This document shows positions 1 through 11,984 of a stretch of 64,000 nucleotides of DNA, one piece after another (the first letter of the stretch is position 1; the number at the start of each line of letters is the position of its first letter). Made by a program: the position numbers and the translations under genes. This DNA is from Atrina japonica (Eukaryota > Mollusca > Bivalvia > Pterioida > Pinnidae). The notes beneath the pieces were generated by a model. It was given only the letters and a program-made list of their open reading frames with translations. It was not told the DNA's origin and searched no databases. The DNA is taken from assembly GCA_030159075.1 (NCBI GenBank), contig BROG01000152.1, positions 124,001 through 188,000 on the forward strand. Reading direction: 5' to 3'.

Positions 1-1042
1 TGTATATATCTTATTGGTTTTCTTACATTTTGTCGACATTTTAAAAAAAATGAATCTAAATTTATTCCCAACAATCATGCAAAGTTTTTTCTTTTCAATC
101 AAACTTCTAGGTTTAATACTAACATAAATAAATAAATAGCCCAACTGAGACGATGTGCCAAAACTAGATCTAGAATCATAGTTCAGGAATGAATGAAATT
201 TGTCACTTATTTATTTGTTTTTGTTTTTCGTTTGTCTCGCTGAGATTTTTTTTTCAATTATATTGAAACGTCACGGAATGTAGGTCGGATATTACAAATA
301 GAATGTTGACTTGTGTTATGGACTGGTTAAAGTCCCTTGTGAACGCGAACGGGTATTTACCCCATCTCAAATAAAATGAACAAAAATAATTAAACTAGAG
401 ACAAGTTAGTAAAAAATCAAATAATGACCAATTATTACCTACAGTGCTTGTTCTTACAATCCACTTCTTATTTTATTAATTTTTTTTTTATTATTTCAAT
501 GTCGCTACAAATAGCTCGATTTTTACTTTTCTATCCTGTAGTAGGGTTAACGAGGTTGTCCCAAAATTTAAAACATAGTCCCTAATGTTGGTATTTTAAA
601 GTGCCTCAAATAATATTTAATTCCATTACCATGGTATTTTTAAAATCACTATATCCGACACCTGTTGACATATACTGTGGTTCTGGGTTTAATTATCCCG
701 GTAAGCATACACAAGGATATTGTGTATGGAGAGAAAGTGAAAGTATGGGAACTATTGTGTATTAGTAACTAGATCTAGGTAAATCTAGTTTTATCTACCA
801 TACCGTAAATTTTAAATCTGAGTTACTAGTCTAGTGACGTTTATTTTTGTTTATTAGCAGTGACCCGGTCATTCCATTTAATTGAATGAAATAAGTCAAC
901 CGCGTACGATTTGACCATCTAGTAATCTCTAGACATATTTCGGGATCGCAATGTATTCAACTCACCCTCAGCAGCTGATCATGTGATAAAAAATCTCAGC
1001 TTCATTCAAAATGGCAGATCCGTGATTTGACGTTTGTGCACT
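1..1042 (+). other. 5' flank and presumed 5' UTR of the ANO8-like gene
   Basis: AT-rich DNA with homopolymer T and A runs and no supportable ORF. The last 80 bases are less AT-rich and hold an E-box-like CATGTG at 980-985, a TGACGT at 1028-1033 and a short upstream ORF at 1011-1025. No TATA box at a convincing distance was seen. The transcription start cannot be placed from sequence alone. Confidence 0.4.
1011..1025 (+). promoter_or_regulatory. upstream ORF of four codons (M-A-D-P-stop)
   Basis: An ATG in a good context (CAAAATGG) opens a four-codon frame that stops at 1023-1025, 17 bases before the first in-frame ATG of exon 1. If it is in the mRNA, such a uORF would be expected to lower or tune translation of the main frame. 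It is only relevant if transcription starts upstream of 1011, which is not shown. Confidence 0.35.
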
Positions 1043-1127
1043 ATGATGCGAGGTGTAGTTACTGGGACGAAGTCAGAGAATGTCAACAAAAAGGAGAGCA
1101 AGTTTTTGAAATTGAAACGCAGAATTC
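1043..1127 (+). CDS. ANO8: ANO8-like exon 1 (N-terminus)
   Basis: Two in-frame ATGs at 1043 and 1046 open a 28-codon frame plus one base, ending at a strong donor (GTAAGT at 1128). The peptide is basic and low in hydrophobicity (it ends KLKRRI), fitting the divergent cytosolic N-terminus of ANO8. There is no homology anchor. The evidence is the start codon, the donor and the phase-1 end that fits exon 2, whose first full codon is TAC-AAG. With 37.7 kb between this exon and exon 2, an alternative first exon is possible. Confidence 0.6.
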
Positions 1128-1326
1128 GTAAGTACTGTTACTACAATTGGTTTGGTGAACAAAGAAATATCGCTGTGCAGCTCTGCAACATCGATGTTTA
1201 CATAAAGTGATTTACTTGCATTGCCGATTGTCTATTGATTTGTGAGCGTTCGGACGTACAGTAAAGCTAAGAGATATGTTAAATATTGTCATGAGCAGCA
1301 CGTGAATTCGTTGGAGGTTTTCGTTC

Positions 1327-1482
1327 TACATGATTTAATGTTTACTATTTATACTTTCTGTTACACCTCTTTAAGATATAACTATATACCGTAGACTATG
1401 CATGTACAGTAGGCTAAGGTTTATATTTATATTTTAAAGAGATGTAACAGCGAGTGTAAACAGTAAACATTAGTAGCATGTA
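1327..1482. repeat. imperfect inverted repeat (foldback), about 60-bp arms
   Basis: The left arm begins TACATGATTTAATGTTTAC. The right arm is its imperfect reverse complement, ending GTAAACATTAGTAGCATGTA. The loop is about 30 bp. It may be a small foldback or MITE remnant. It lies 200 bp inside intron 1, so it could form a hairpin in the pre-mRNA. No TSD or coding capacity was recognised. Confidence 0.6.
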
Positions 1483-2344
1483 CAGTAGCCTACCTGGACA
1501 TAAATGAGTCATAAAAATCAATTTAACAATATAACCTTCGGTAAATCTGTGTTTATTCAATAACTCTTCAAGAAATTATAGATTATCCAATTTAAAAAAA
1601 AAATTCTTTCACATAAAGTTGAAGATTGGTACTCATTTAGTAGAAATTTTATTGCAATCTATTTATCATATCAGGAGAAATACGTTAAGCTTCATGAGAG
1701 TAAAATTCTAGACAGGTAGTTTAGATGTTTATTACAAATGAATGGAACTGTGATGTAATTCATAAACATAAAAATAAAACCATTGATACCTTTAAATAGT
1801 AATTAATTTATTGATGTAAACTAACAAAAATATTATCAAAATTAGGCTCAAACTCTGAGGTTTAAACGTGACATTTTTCTTCAGTTTTGGGTGTCTACCA
1901 AATTCAGAGGACAAAATCAACCAAAACCAGAATTACTAAGGTTATATAATTAAATTCATTTTTTATGACTCACTCATGGCCAGATAGTGTAGTCTACAAT
2001 ATATTTGTAAACATACAGATTTTATAATGCCATACTAGGAAAAGGAATTTTTATCTGTGAGCTAAAATCAACAGTCAAACACCCGATCGTTGGACAAACA
2101 CTTGTTTATATTTGTTTGTCTGACGTTCAGGTGTTTGACTCTTGTTTTAACTTACAGACAAAATTTCCACTTCCTGTGCAGTGGCTTAGGAAGCGAATCA
2201 AAAGTGGGGAAGGGGGCAATTTTTTTTTTTTTTTTTTTTGAAAGTGGTTTTCCAAGGGAAACAATGTCATGTGCCTTTTGATGATGCAGTTAATACATAC
2301 AACAGTGGTGGATGTAGATAAAATTTAAAAGGTTGGTGTTTTTA

Positions 2345-3075
2345 GGCTGGTGATATAAAATTATACATAATTGTGATGCAATGCATATATCATCAAAAGC
2401 AGACTGATGATTCAAAGTTGGAGTAGTGAAAATATAAAATTTATTCGCCAAGCAGATCAAGGAGCAAAAATTGGGGGAAAATTTGTTTTTAATTGGTAAC
2501 ATAAAATTATACCTATATCATAGTATTTGTGATGCAATGCAAACATCATCAAAAGCAGAATGAGGATTTAAAGTTGGAGCACCATAAATTTATTCGCCAA
2601 GAGGAGCAAGGTGCAAAATTTGGGGGGAAATTTGTTTTTGATTCAGTGACATAAAATTATACCTATTTGTGATGCAATGCAAACATCATCAAAAGCAGAA
2701 TGAGGATTTAAAGTTGGAGCAACGTAAATTTATTCGCCAAGAGGAGCAAGGTGCAAAATTTGGGGGGAAATTTGTTTTTGATTCAGTGACATAAAATTAT
2801 ACCTATTTGTGATGCAATGCAAACATCATCAAAAGCAGAATGAGGATTTAAAGTTGGAGCAACGTAAATTTATTCGCCAAGAGGAGCAAGGCGCAAAATT
2901 TGGGGGAGAATTTGTTTTTAATTCAGTGACATAAAATTATACCTATTTGTGATGCAATGCATATATCATCAAAAGCAAATTGAGGATTCAAATTTGGAGT
3001 AGGTGTAAATGTAAAATTTATTCGCCAAGCGGACCAAGGTGCAAAATTTTCGAGGAAATTTATTTCCAATTTTTC
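2345..3075. repeat. tandem repeat, 140-bp unit, about 5 copies
   Basis: The marker ATTCAGTGACATAAAATTAT recurs at 2641, 2781 and 2921, giving an exact 140-bp period. Two more diverged, slightly longer copies lie upstream, at about 2350 and 2500. Each unit contains TTTATTCGCCAAG and ATCATCAAAAGCAGA. The middle copies are nearly identical and the outer ones diverged, as expected for unequal exchange. Small minus-strand frames here reflect the repeat only. Confidence 0.85.
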
Positions 3076-3251
3076 CGACTTTTTATAGAAAATTAAGGGT
3101 TTCACAATTATTTTATAAACTTTAAGGACAGTCTCCCTAGTTACTCCACATAATTTTAATTGTTTGATTAATTGTCAGACAATATTCATAAGGGGTAGTG
3201 TTTTATGCATCTAATAAAAACAATATTTTTTTTCCTCATTTGGGAGTCTGT

Positions 3252-3440
3252 ACAAGCGAGAGAACCCGGTGACAATGTACCCAGGAAGAGATCACCAGCC
3301 TTCTGCAAGTAAACTGGGAAACTTTCTCACAAAAATAAGCCTATGTTCCAGCGGACTCGAACTTGCGTTGACAGGAAGTGAGAGACTTCGTGATTTAAAG
3401 CACGATGCTCTTACCACTCAGCCCCTACATGCTGAGAAAA
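3252..3440 (-). mobile_element. tRNA-derived SINE (family A), minus strand, partial
   Basis: Read on the minus strand it has an A-box-like GGGCTGAGTGGTAAGAGC and a B-box-like AGTTCGAGTCC, followed by the body ending near TGGGTACATTGTCACCGGG. The same family occurs at 39280, 45870, 46871 and 62601. The 3' tail found in full copies (TGTTGAGTGTGGCATAAAAC) is missing here. It is non-coding; an 80-codon plus-strand frame across it is incidental. Confidence 0.75.
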
Positions 3441-4093
3441 CCGTCAAACAAAAATATCTTTACCGATATGTAGGGCAAACACAATACATAATACAAAGTC
3501 CAAGTCCATAAAATCTAAGATATACAGACAAAGCCTGTTTGGATCCAGGATTTTGAGTTAGAGGAAAGAAAGAGTATATAATTGCTTTTGCTGAGTGCAG
3601 CGAGGCGCGAAAATTTTGGTAGGCCTAATTTAAAAGTTCTCAGAGGCCTTTTTCTGGATTCCAGATGTGATGTGTATATAAAATAAAATTTGTATGTTAA
3701 AAAATGGGGGCCAGGCCCCCTGGTACCCCTGGTTCCTATGCCTATGCTGTGGCATGTGTGCCATGGATAGGCCTACAGCTTGGCCACTTGCCAAAGTTTA
3801 TAGTCATTGTCATTTTTTACTATACATATATATTTCATATAGAACCACATTTTTTCAAAAAAATATTATGAAGCCATTTCTTATTGAATTTAAATAGAAT
3901 TTTCACTGTTATATAGAGAATTGGCTGTAGTTTTATTATATATTCTAATACAGTGGCTATACATTTGTACATGTAATGATGTATATACATACACTATGGT
4001 ACAGTGCTGTTGTGGATATGTTACTTACATGTATATGTACCTGAGTACCTGTATGTTGCTTTGTTATTTATCAGGAACATCAAATCATATCTT

Positions 4094-4187
4094 TAATGTA
4101 AGAATTAAATCAAAGGTCTGTAGGTAACGTAAGAACTAAATTATAGGTCTGTAGGTAATATAAGAATTAAAGTATAGGTCTGTAGGT
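4094..4187. repeat. 31-bp tandem repeat, 3 copies
   Basis: TAA.GTAAGAA.TAAA followed by AGGTCTGTAGG starts at 4094, 4125 and 4156. This is a short array in AT-rich intron DNA. Confidence 0.8.
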
Positions 4188-4504
4188 AAGTACATGATTT
4201 ACCTGTACTCCGACAGTCTTATTTATATTTATTAGTGACATAATGAGATTTGAACTGTTGTTAAGTGGCTGTTGTGAGGGGCACATGTAATTGTCAAAAT
4301 AATTGGACTTATTTTTTTGCTGTACTTATTCATATCACACATGTAAATTCATCAAAAAAAAGATGAAATGATTGTATTAGCTTGAATATGCTGTAAGTTG
4401 CTCTCAGACATCTGTTACCGTATGAATTGACAACAATAAAAGAGGATGATCAATTTCTGATCTTACACCTATATATGTCATGTAGTATGTTCTAGTACAT
4501 ACAC

Positions 4505-7325
4505 TATATGTCTTTTCTATTTACACACCATGCTATACATGTACATACACTATACATCTCTCCTATTTACACACCATGCTATACATGTATATACACTATA
4601 CATCTCTCCTATTTACACACCATGCTATACATGTATATACATACACTATACATCTCTCCTATTTACACACCATGCTATACATGTACATACACTATACATC
4701 TCTCCTATTTACACACCATGCTATACATGTATATACACTACATCTCTCCTATTTACACACCATGCTATACATGTATATACACTATACATCTCTCCTATTT
4801 ACACACCATGCTATACATGTATATACACTATACATCTCTCCTATTTACACACCATGCTATACATCTCTCCTATTTACATACACTATACATCTCTCTCCTA
4901 TTTACACACCATGCTGTATACATGTACTCCTATACACTATACATCTCTCCTATTTACACACCATGCTATACATGTATATACACTATACATCTCTCCTATT
5001 TACACACCATGCTATACATGTATATACACTATACATCTCTCCTATTTACACACCATGCTATACATGTACATACACTATACATCTCTCCTATTTACACACC
5101 ATGCTATACATGTACATACACTATACATCTCTCCTATTTACACACCATGCTATACATGTACATACACTATACATCTCTCCTATCTCTCCTTTACACACCA
5201 TGCTATACATGTACATACACTATACATCTCTCCTATTTACACACCATGCTATACATGTACATACACTATACATCTCTCCTATTTACACACCATGCTATAC
5301 ATGTACATACACTATACATCTCTCCTATTTACACACCATGCTATGCATGTATATACACTATACATCTCTCCTATTTACACACCATGCTATGCATGTATAT
5401 ACACTATACATCTCTCCTATTTACACACCATGCTATGCATGTATATACACTATACATCTCTCCTATTTACACCACCATGCTATATATACATGTACATACA
5501 CTATACATGTCTCTCCTATTTATTTACACACCATGCTATGCATGTACATACACTATACATCTCTCCTATTTACACACCATGTATATACATGTATATACAC
5601 TATACATCTCTCCTATTTACACACCATCCTATTTACCTATACATGTATATACACTATACATCTCTCCTATTTACACACCATACATGCTATACACATGTAT
5701 ATTTACACACTATACATCTCTCCTATTTACACACCATGCTATACATGTACATACACTATACATCTCTCCTATTTACACACCATGCTATACATGTACATAC
5801 ACTATACATCTCTCCTATTTACACACACCTCCCTATTTATACATGTATATACACTATACATCTCTCCTATTTACACCATGCTACACTATACCATGCTATA
5901 CATGTATATACACACTATACATCTCTCCTATTTACACACCATGCTATACATGTACATACACTATACATCTCTCCTATTTACACACACCATGCTATACATG
6001 TACATACACTATACATCTCTCCTATTTACACACACCATGCTATACATGTACATACACTATACACTATACATCTCTCCTATTTACACACCATGCTATACAT
6101 GTACATTTACACTATACATCTCTCCTATTTTACACACCATGCACTATACATGTCCTATATACACTATACACTATCTCTCCTATTTACACACCATGCTATA
6201 CATGTACATACACTATACATCTCTCCTATTTACACACCATGCTATACATGTACATACACTATACATCTCTCCTATTGCTATACACACCTATGCTATACAT
6301 GTACATACACTATACATCTCTCCTATTACACTATACATCTCTCCTATTTACACACCACTATACCATGCTATACATGTATATACACTATTTACATACATCT
6401 CTCCTATTTTACACACCATGCTATACATGTACATACACACTATACATACATCTCTCTATTTACACACCATGCTATACATGTACATACACTATACATCTTT
6501 TCTATTTACACACCATGCTATACATGTACATACATTGTACATCATTCTATTTACACACCATGCTATACATGTATATACATTGTACATCATTCTATTTACA
6601 CACCATGCTATACATGTATATACATTGTACATCATTCTATTTACACACCATGCTATACATGTATATACATTGTACATCATTCTATTTACACACCATGCTA
6701 TACATGTATATACACTATACATCTCTCCTATTTACACACCATGCTATACATGTATATACACATGCTACATCTCTCCTATTTACACACCATGCTATACATG
6801 TATATACACTATACATCTCTCCTATTTACACACCATGCTATACATGTATATATATACACTATACATCTCTCCTATTTACACACCATGCTATACATGTATA
6901 TGTACACTATACATCTCTCCTATTTACACACCATGCTATACATGTTGTATATACACTATACATCTCTCCTATTTACACACCATGCTATACATGTATATAC
7001 ACTATACATCTCTCCTATTTACACACCATGCTATACATGTATATACACTATACATCTCTCCTATTTACACACCATGCTATACATGTATATACACTATACA
7101 TCTCTCCTATTTACACACCATGCTATACATGTATATACACTATACATCTTTTCTATTTACACACCATGCTATACATGTATATACACTATACATCTCTCCT
7201 ATTTACACACCATGCTATACATGTATATACACTATACATCTTTTATATTTACACACCATGCTATACATGTACATATACTATACATCTCTCCTATTTAAAT
7301 ACCAAGCTGTACATGTACATGTCAC
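4505..7325. repeat. 46-bp minisatellite, about 60 copies
   Basis: The unit carries CATGCTATACATGT(A/G)(C/T)ATACAC, CTATACATCTCTCCTATTT and ACACAC. Starts at 4575 and 4621 give 46 bp. Sub-blocks exist: TGTACATAC and TGTATATAC types alternate in runs, a TGCATG type sits at about 5340-5450, and a 45-bp variant (CATTGTACATCATTC) repeats at about 6530-6710. Because 46 is not a multiple of 3 and the unit has no plus-strand stop, all three plus frames stay open for over 900 codons; this is not a gene. The block at 6100-6460 is rich in small indels. Confidence 0.95.
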
Positions 7326-7608
7326 CCTTTTAGATGCGCTTAGCTATGGAATATGATTACAGGAAACTTTAACTTACACTCGTGTCTTTAAAAAAGAATG
7401 ATTGGTTTTAATTTAACAATAAGGTGTATTTGTACTTACATGTACATGTAGGTAGTGAAATCTTGCTAAAGTTTGTAACAAACGACACAGTTTTCATGTT
7501 TTAATGAAGTGAAACAGACATACATGTATCAGGGTTTTCCTTAGAAATATACATTATGGGGTCCTTTTGACTAACCTAAAATTGAACTTTAGGGTTATTT
7601 GGAAATTT

Positions 7609-7631
7609 GGGGGGGGGGGGGGGGGGGGGGG
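7609..7631 (+). repeat. G homopolymer, 23 bases
   Basis: An uninterrupted run of G lies 30 bp upstream of a MITE. It has G-quadruplex potential, and its length is likely variable or poorly called. Confidence 0.9.
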
Positions 7632-7660
7632 CACTTATTCTCTGAGGCTAAATACTTGTA

Positions 7661-7811
7661 CAGTAGAACCTGTCTTAAAAGACCACTCTCATGAAAGACC
7701 GCCTGTCTTTTGAGACCACATTCTGAAAACTATCTGGGTGAATAATCCTTTAGATAAAACGTACGTGTCTTGAGAGAGAGTACATCCCTTGAGAGACCAC
7801 ATTTCAGTGGT

Positions 7812-7843
<32 letters not shown>

Positions 7844-7879
7844 ATATATATTACGGGGTGGTCTCTCAAGGTTTTACTG
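7661..7879. mobile_element. TA-flanked MITE, family 1 (219 bp)
   Basis: Terminal inverted repeats are CAGTAGAACCT at the left and AGGTTTTACTG at the right, flanked by TA on both sides (7659-7660 and 7880-7881). The interior carries repeated GAGAGACCAC blocks in both orientations and a (TA)n run at about 7812-7850. The TA target site and short TIRs fit a Tc1/mariner-type non-autonomous element; that assignment is inference. It encodes no protein. Confidence 0.75.
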
Positions 7880-8169
7880 TATATAAATGTCTTCTTTATG
7901 TATCATTATTTGTAATCATTGCCCATTACCTGTTACCTATCCACTTTGTGTCTAGTGGCACTGAACACCTTTACAGAATTCCTCCACCCCTCTGTCCACA
8001 GCCACAATCCTAACCTCTCCCCAAATAACCACCCAGCATTTGACCTCTCTCTTTCTATCATTCTCTTCCATATTGTATTCTGTCTTCTTTGTTTCCCTTT
8101 TCCCTTTTGGTGTCCTTGTTGCACCATTACATGTACATAATATAGGTATATGTGTACATAATGTATGGA

Positions 8170-10980
8170 TGATCAGTTACGATACATTCTGTTGTAAGAC
8201 TATAGGTTTATTATACAATCTATTGTAAGACTATAGGTTTATTATACATTCTGTTGTAAGACTATAGGTTTATTATACATTCTGTTGTAAGACTATAGGT
8301 TTATTATACATTCTGTTGTAAGACTATAGGTTTAAAACTATAGATTTATTATACATTTTGTTGTAAGACTATAGGTTTAAACAATCAAAATTCACAAATT
8401 TTTAGCCACTTAACCTTATCAAGTGAAAGATGACAATATGCATATCAGTTATGTATTTGCACTGAAGCTTTGTATTGTGCAGACTTAATACTATGTAACT
8501 GATATACATATTGTTGTCTTTCACTTGATAAAGGCAAAGTGGCTGAAATTTGTGAATTTTGAGTGTTTTACTGTTTTTTCCCTTCACTTTGGAGGACATT
8601 ATTTTTTAGGTTTATTATGCATTCTGTTGTAAGACTAGGTTTAAGACTAGAGGTTTAAGACTATAGGTTTATTATACATTCTGTTGTAAGACTTTAGGTT
8701 TAAAACTATAGGTTTACTATACATTCTGTTGTAAATCTATAGGTTTAAGAATATAGGTTAAAGACTGTAGGCTTATTATACATTCTGTTGTAAGGCTATA
8801 GCTTTAAGACTATAGGTTTAAGACTATAAGTTTATTATACATTCTGTTGTAAGGCTATAGCTTTAAGACTATAGGTTTAAGACTAAAGGTTTACTATACA
8901 TTCTGTTGTACATCTATAAGTTTAAGACTATAGGTTTAAGACTATAGGTTTATTATGTATTCTGTTGTAAGACTATAGGTTTAAGACTATAGGTTTATTA
9001 TACATTCTGTTGTAAGACTATAGGTTTAAGATTATAGGTTTATTATACATGCTGTTGTAAGACAATAGGTTTAATACTATAGGTTTAAGTCTATAGGTTT
9101 ATTAAACATTGTGTTGTAAATCTATAGGTTTAAGACTATAGGTTTATTATGCATTCTGTTGTAAGTAAATAGGTTTAAGACTATAGGTTTAAGACTATAA
9201 GTTTATTATGCATTCTGTTGTAAGTCTATAGGTTTAAGACTATAGGTTTAAGACTAAAGGTTTACTATACATTCTGTTGTAAGACTATAGGTTTAAGACT
9301 ATAGGTTTATTATACATTCTGTTGTAAGACTTTAGATTTAAGATTATAGGTTTATTATACATTCTGTTGTAAGACTATAGGTTTAAGAATATAGGTTTAT
9401 TATATATTGTGTTGTAAGTCTTTTTGTTTAAGACTATAGGTTTAAGACTATAGGTTTATTATTCATTCTGTTGTAAGTAAATAGGTTTAAGACTATAGGT
9501 TTTAGACTATAAGTTTATTATGCATTCTCTTGTAAGTCTATAGGTTTAAGACTATGGGTTTAAGACTATAGGTTTACTATACATTCTGTTGTAAGACTAT
9601 AGGTTTAAGACTATAGGTTTATTATACATTCTGTTGTAAGACTTTAGATTTAATATTATAAGTTTATTATACATTCTGTTGTAAGACTATAGGTTTAAGA
9701 CTATAGGTTTAAGTCTATAGGTTTATTATACATTGTGTTGTAAGTCTATAGTCTTAAGACTATAGGTTTATTATGCATTCTGTTGTCAGTATATAAGTTT
9801 AAGACTATAGGTGTAAGACTATAGGTTTATTATGCATTCTGTTGTAAGTCTGTAGGTTTAGGACTATAGGTTTAAGGCTATAGGTTTATTATACATTCTG
9901 TTGTAAGACTATAGGTTTAAGACTATAGGTTTAAGACTATAGGTTTATTATACATTCTGTTGTAAGTCTATAGGTTTAAGACTGTAGGTTTAAGACTATA
10001 GGTTTATTATACATTCTGTTGTAAATCTATAGGTTTAAGACTATAGGTTTACTATACATTCTGTTGTAAGTCAATAGGTTTAAACTATAGGTTTAAGTCT
10101 GTAGGTTAAGAACTATAGGTTTACTATACATTCTGTTGTAAATCTATAGGTTTAAGACTATAGGTTTAAGACTATAGGTTTACTATACATTCTGTTGTAA
10201 ATCTATAGGTTTAAGACTATAGGTTTACTTTACATTCTGTTGTAAGACTCTAGGTTTAAGACTATAGGTTTAAGACTATAGGTTTAAGACTTTAGGTTAA
10301 AGACTATAGGTTTAAGACTATAGGTTTATTTACAGATTTGTGCTGTCAAACAATGACAGATTTATTTGGCATCCATTATGACACAATTTATTTTTATTTA
10401 GGATGGTTGTAAGACTATAGGTTTAAGACTATAGGTTTAAGTCTATAGGTTTATTATACATTGTGTTGTAAGTCTATAGGTTTAAGACTATAGGTTTAAG
10501 ACTATAGGTTTATTATGCATTCTGTTGTAAGTATAAAGTTTTAAGACTATAGGTTTAAGACTGTAGGTTTATTATGCATTTTGTTGTAAGTCTATAGGTT
10601 TAAAACTATAGGTTTAAAATTATAAGTTTAAGACTATAGGTTTATTATGCATTCTATTGTAAGTCAATAGGTTTAAGGCTATAGGTTTAAGACTATAGGT
10701 TTACTATACATTTTCTTGTAAATCTATAGGTTTAAGACTAAAGGTTTACTATACATTCTCTTGTTAATCTATAGGTTTAAAACTATAGGTTTACTATACA
10801 TTCTGTTGTAAATATGTAGGTTTAAGACTATAGGTTTAAGACTATAGGTTTATTATACATTCTGTTGTAAATCTATAGGTTTAAGACTATAGGTCTACTT
10901 TACATTCTGTTGTAAGACTATAGGTTTAAGACTATAGGTTTAAGACTATAGGTTAAAGACTATAGGTTTAAGACTATAGG
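8170..10980. repeat. composite minisatellite (14-bp AAGACTATAGGTTT plus spacer)
   Basis: A 14-bp subunit AAGACTATAGGTTT occurs one to four times and alternates with ATTATACATTCTGTTGT, giving higher-order units of about 31, 45 and 59 bp. It is interrupted by a foldback at 8385-8562 and by a 75-bp unique segment at 10328-10402, whose near-copy also marks the right end of the array (about 10982-11041). Confidence 0.9.
8385..8562. repeat. foldback element, about 75-bp arms, inside an array
   Basis: The left arm starts TCAAAATTCACAAATTTT and includes TATCAAGTGAAAGATGACAA. The right arm is the imperfect reverse complement, including TTGTCTTTCACTTGATA and ending TTTGTGAATTTTGA. It interrupts the repeat array, which resumes at about 8608. 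It is likely a small inverted-repeat transposon remnant. Confidence 0.7.
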
Positions 10981-11984
10981 TTTATTTACAGATTTGACAG
11001 ATTTATTTGGCATCCATTATGACACAATTTATTTTTATTTAGGGTCATTTACTATTTATAGTGACAATCATGCAGGATCTCAGCACCAGGGAAAAGTCTG
11101 AAATATGGTATTTCCGATAATATATTGCACACGTAGCATGAGTCTAAATATGAGATGCATCCAGTTACTGGACCTTACCTAACAAGAACACTTCCACAAA
11201 CATAACAAAGCATTGATAGAAGAAAGTCTTAGGATTTTCATATACCAGTAGTATGAGGCAATGCCTTAATATGTAAATGTATATATATACACATGCAAGA
11301 GAGGGTTATGTTTTGCAAGTTTATTTTAATGACATGCATACAAGTATGACATAAAAATTCCATAAAACCAACATGTCAAATTGCCACCTATGACAGCATG
11401 ATTAAAAGTCATTAATGACTGACTGCAGTGTAGTAAGGCTAATGTTGATTACTGTACACAACCAAACATCCCAATCCCTATTGAATATCTTTGACCGCTG
11501 AGCTCCTGGCAAATTTAATTAGCTTAATGTACATAGTCAATCAGCAGTATAACTGCATACATTTGTAAACTGTTCAATCTTTTTTTTTAAATTTTATTCC
11601 TGATATTTTGTCATCAGAGTAAAATCATTATCTGTTATAAATTTAAAATTAGTCCAGTGTATCATTAAGTAGAAAAATCATACGTATAGAATTGTTACTG
11701 ACTAGCGGACCACAAAATAACACTGGAGCGATCATTCAGGTTACGTGGAGGTTATGACAAATGCAAATCACACAACCTCCTTTTGGTTGTTGATACATTT
11801 CATTTCCAAGTCTTCATCATTGCTATCTTAACCTGCAGGTTACGGTCATTCCTTTTAGCATAACCTGTAAATGGGTTACAAGAACTTTTATTATTTTGTG
11901 GCTTGTGTAGTCTTGTATTCTTATCCTAGCCGCTGTAACTTTGGATGACAAAATGATGAATTTTCACTTGAACTAACAACAATA

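Noticed and set aside
4508..7356. Open frames of 922-941 codons in all three plus frames
   Set aside because: The 46-bp unit has no plus-strand stop and rotates frame each copy, so all frames are open at once. There is no splice context, codon bias or domain.
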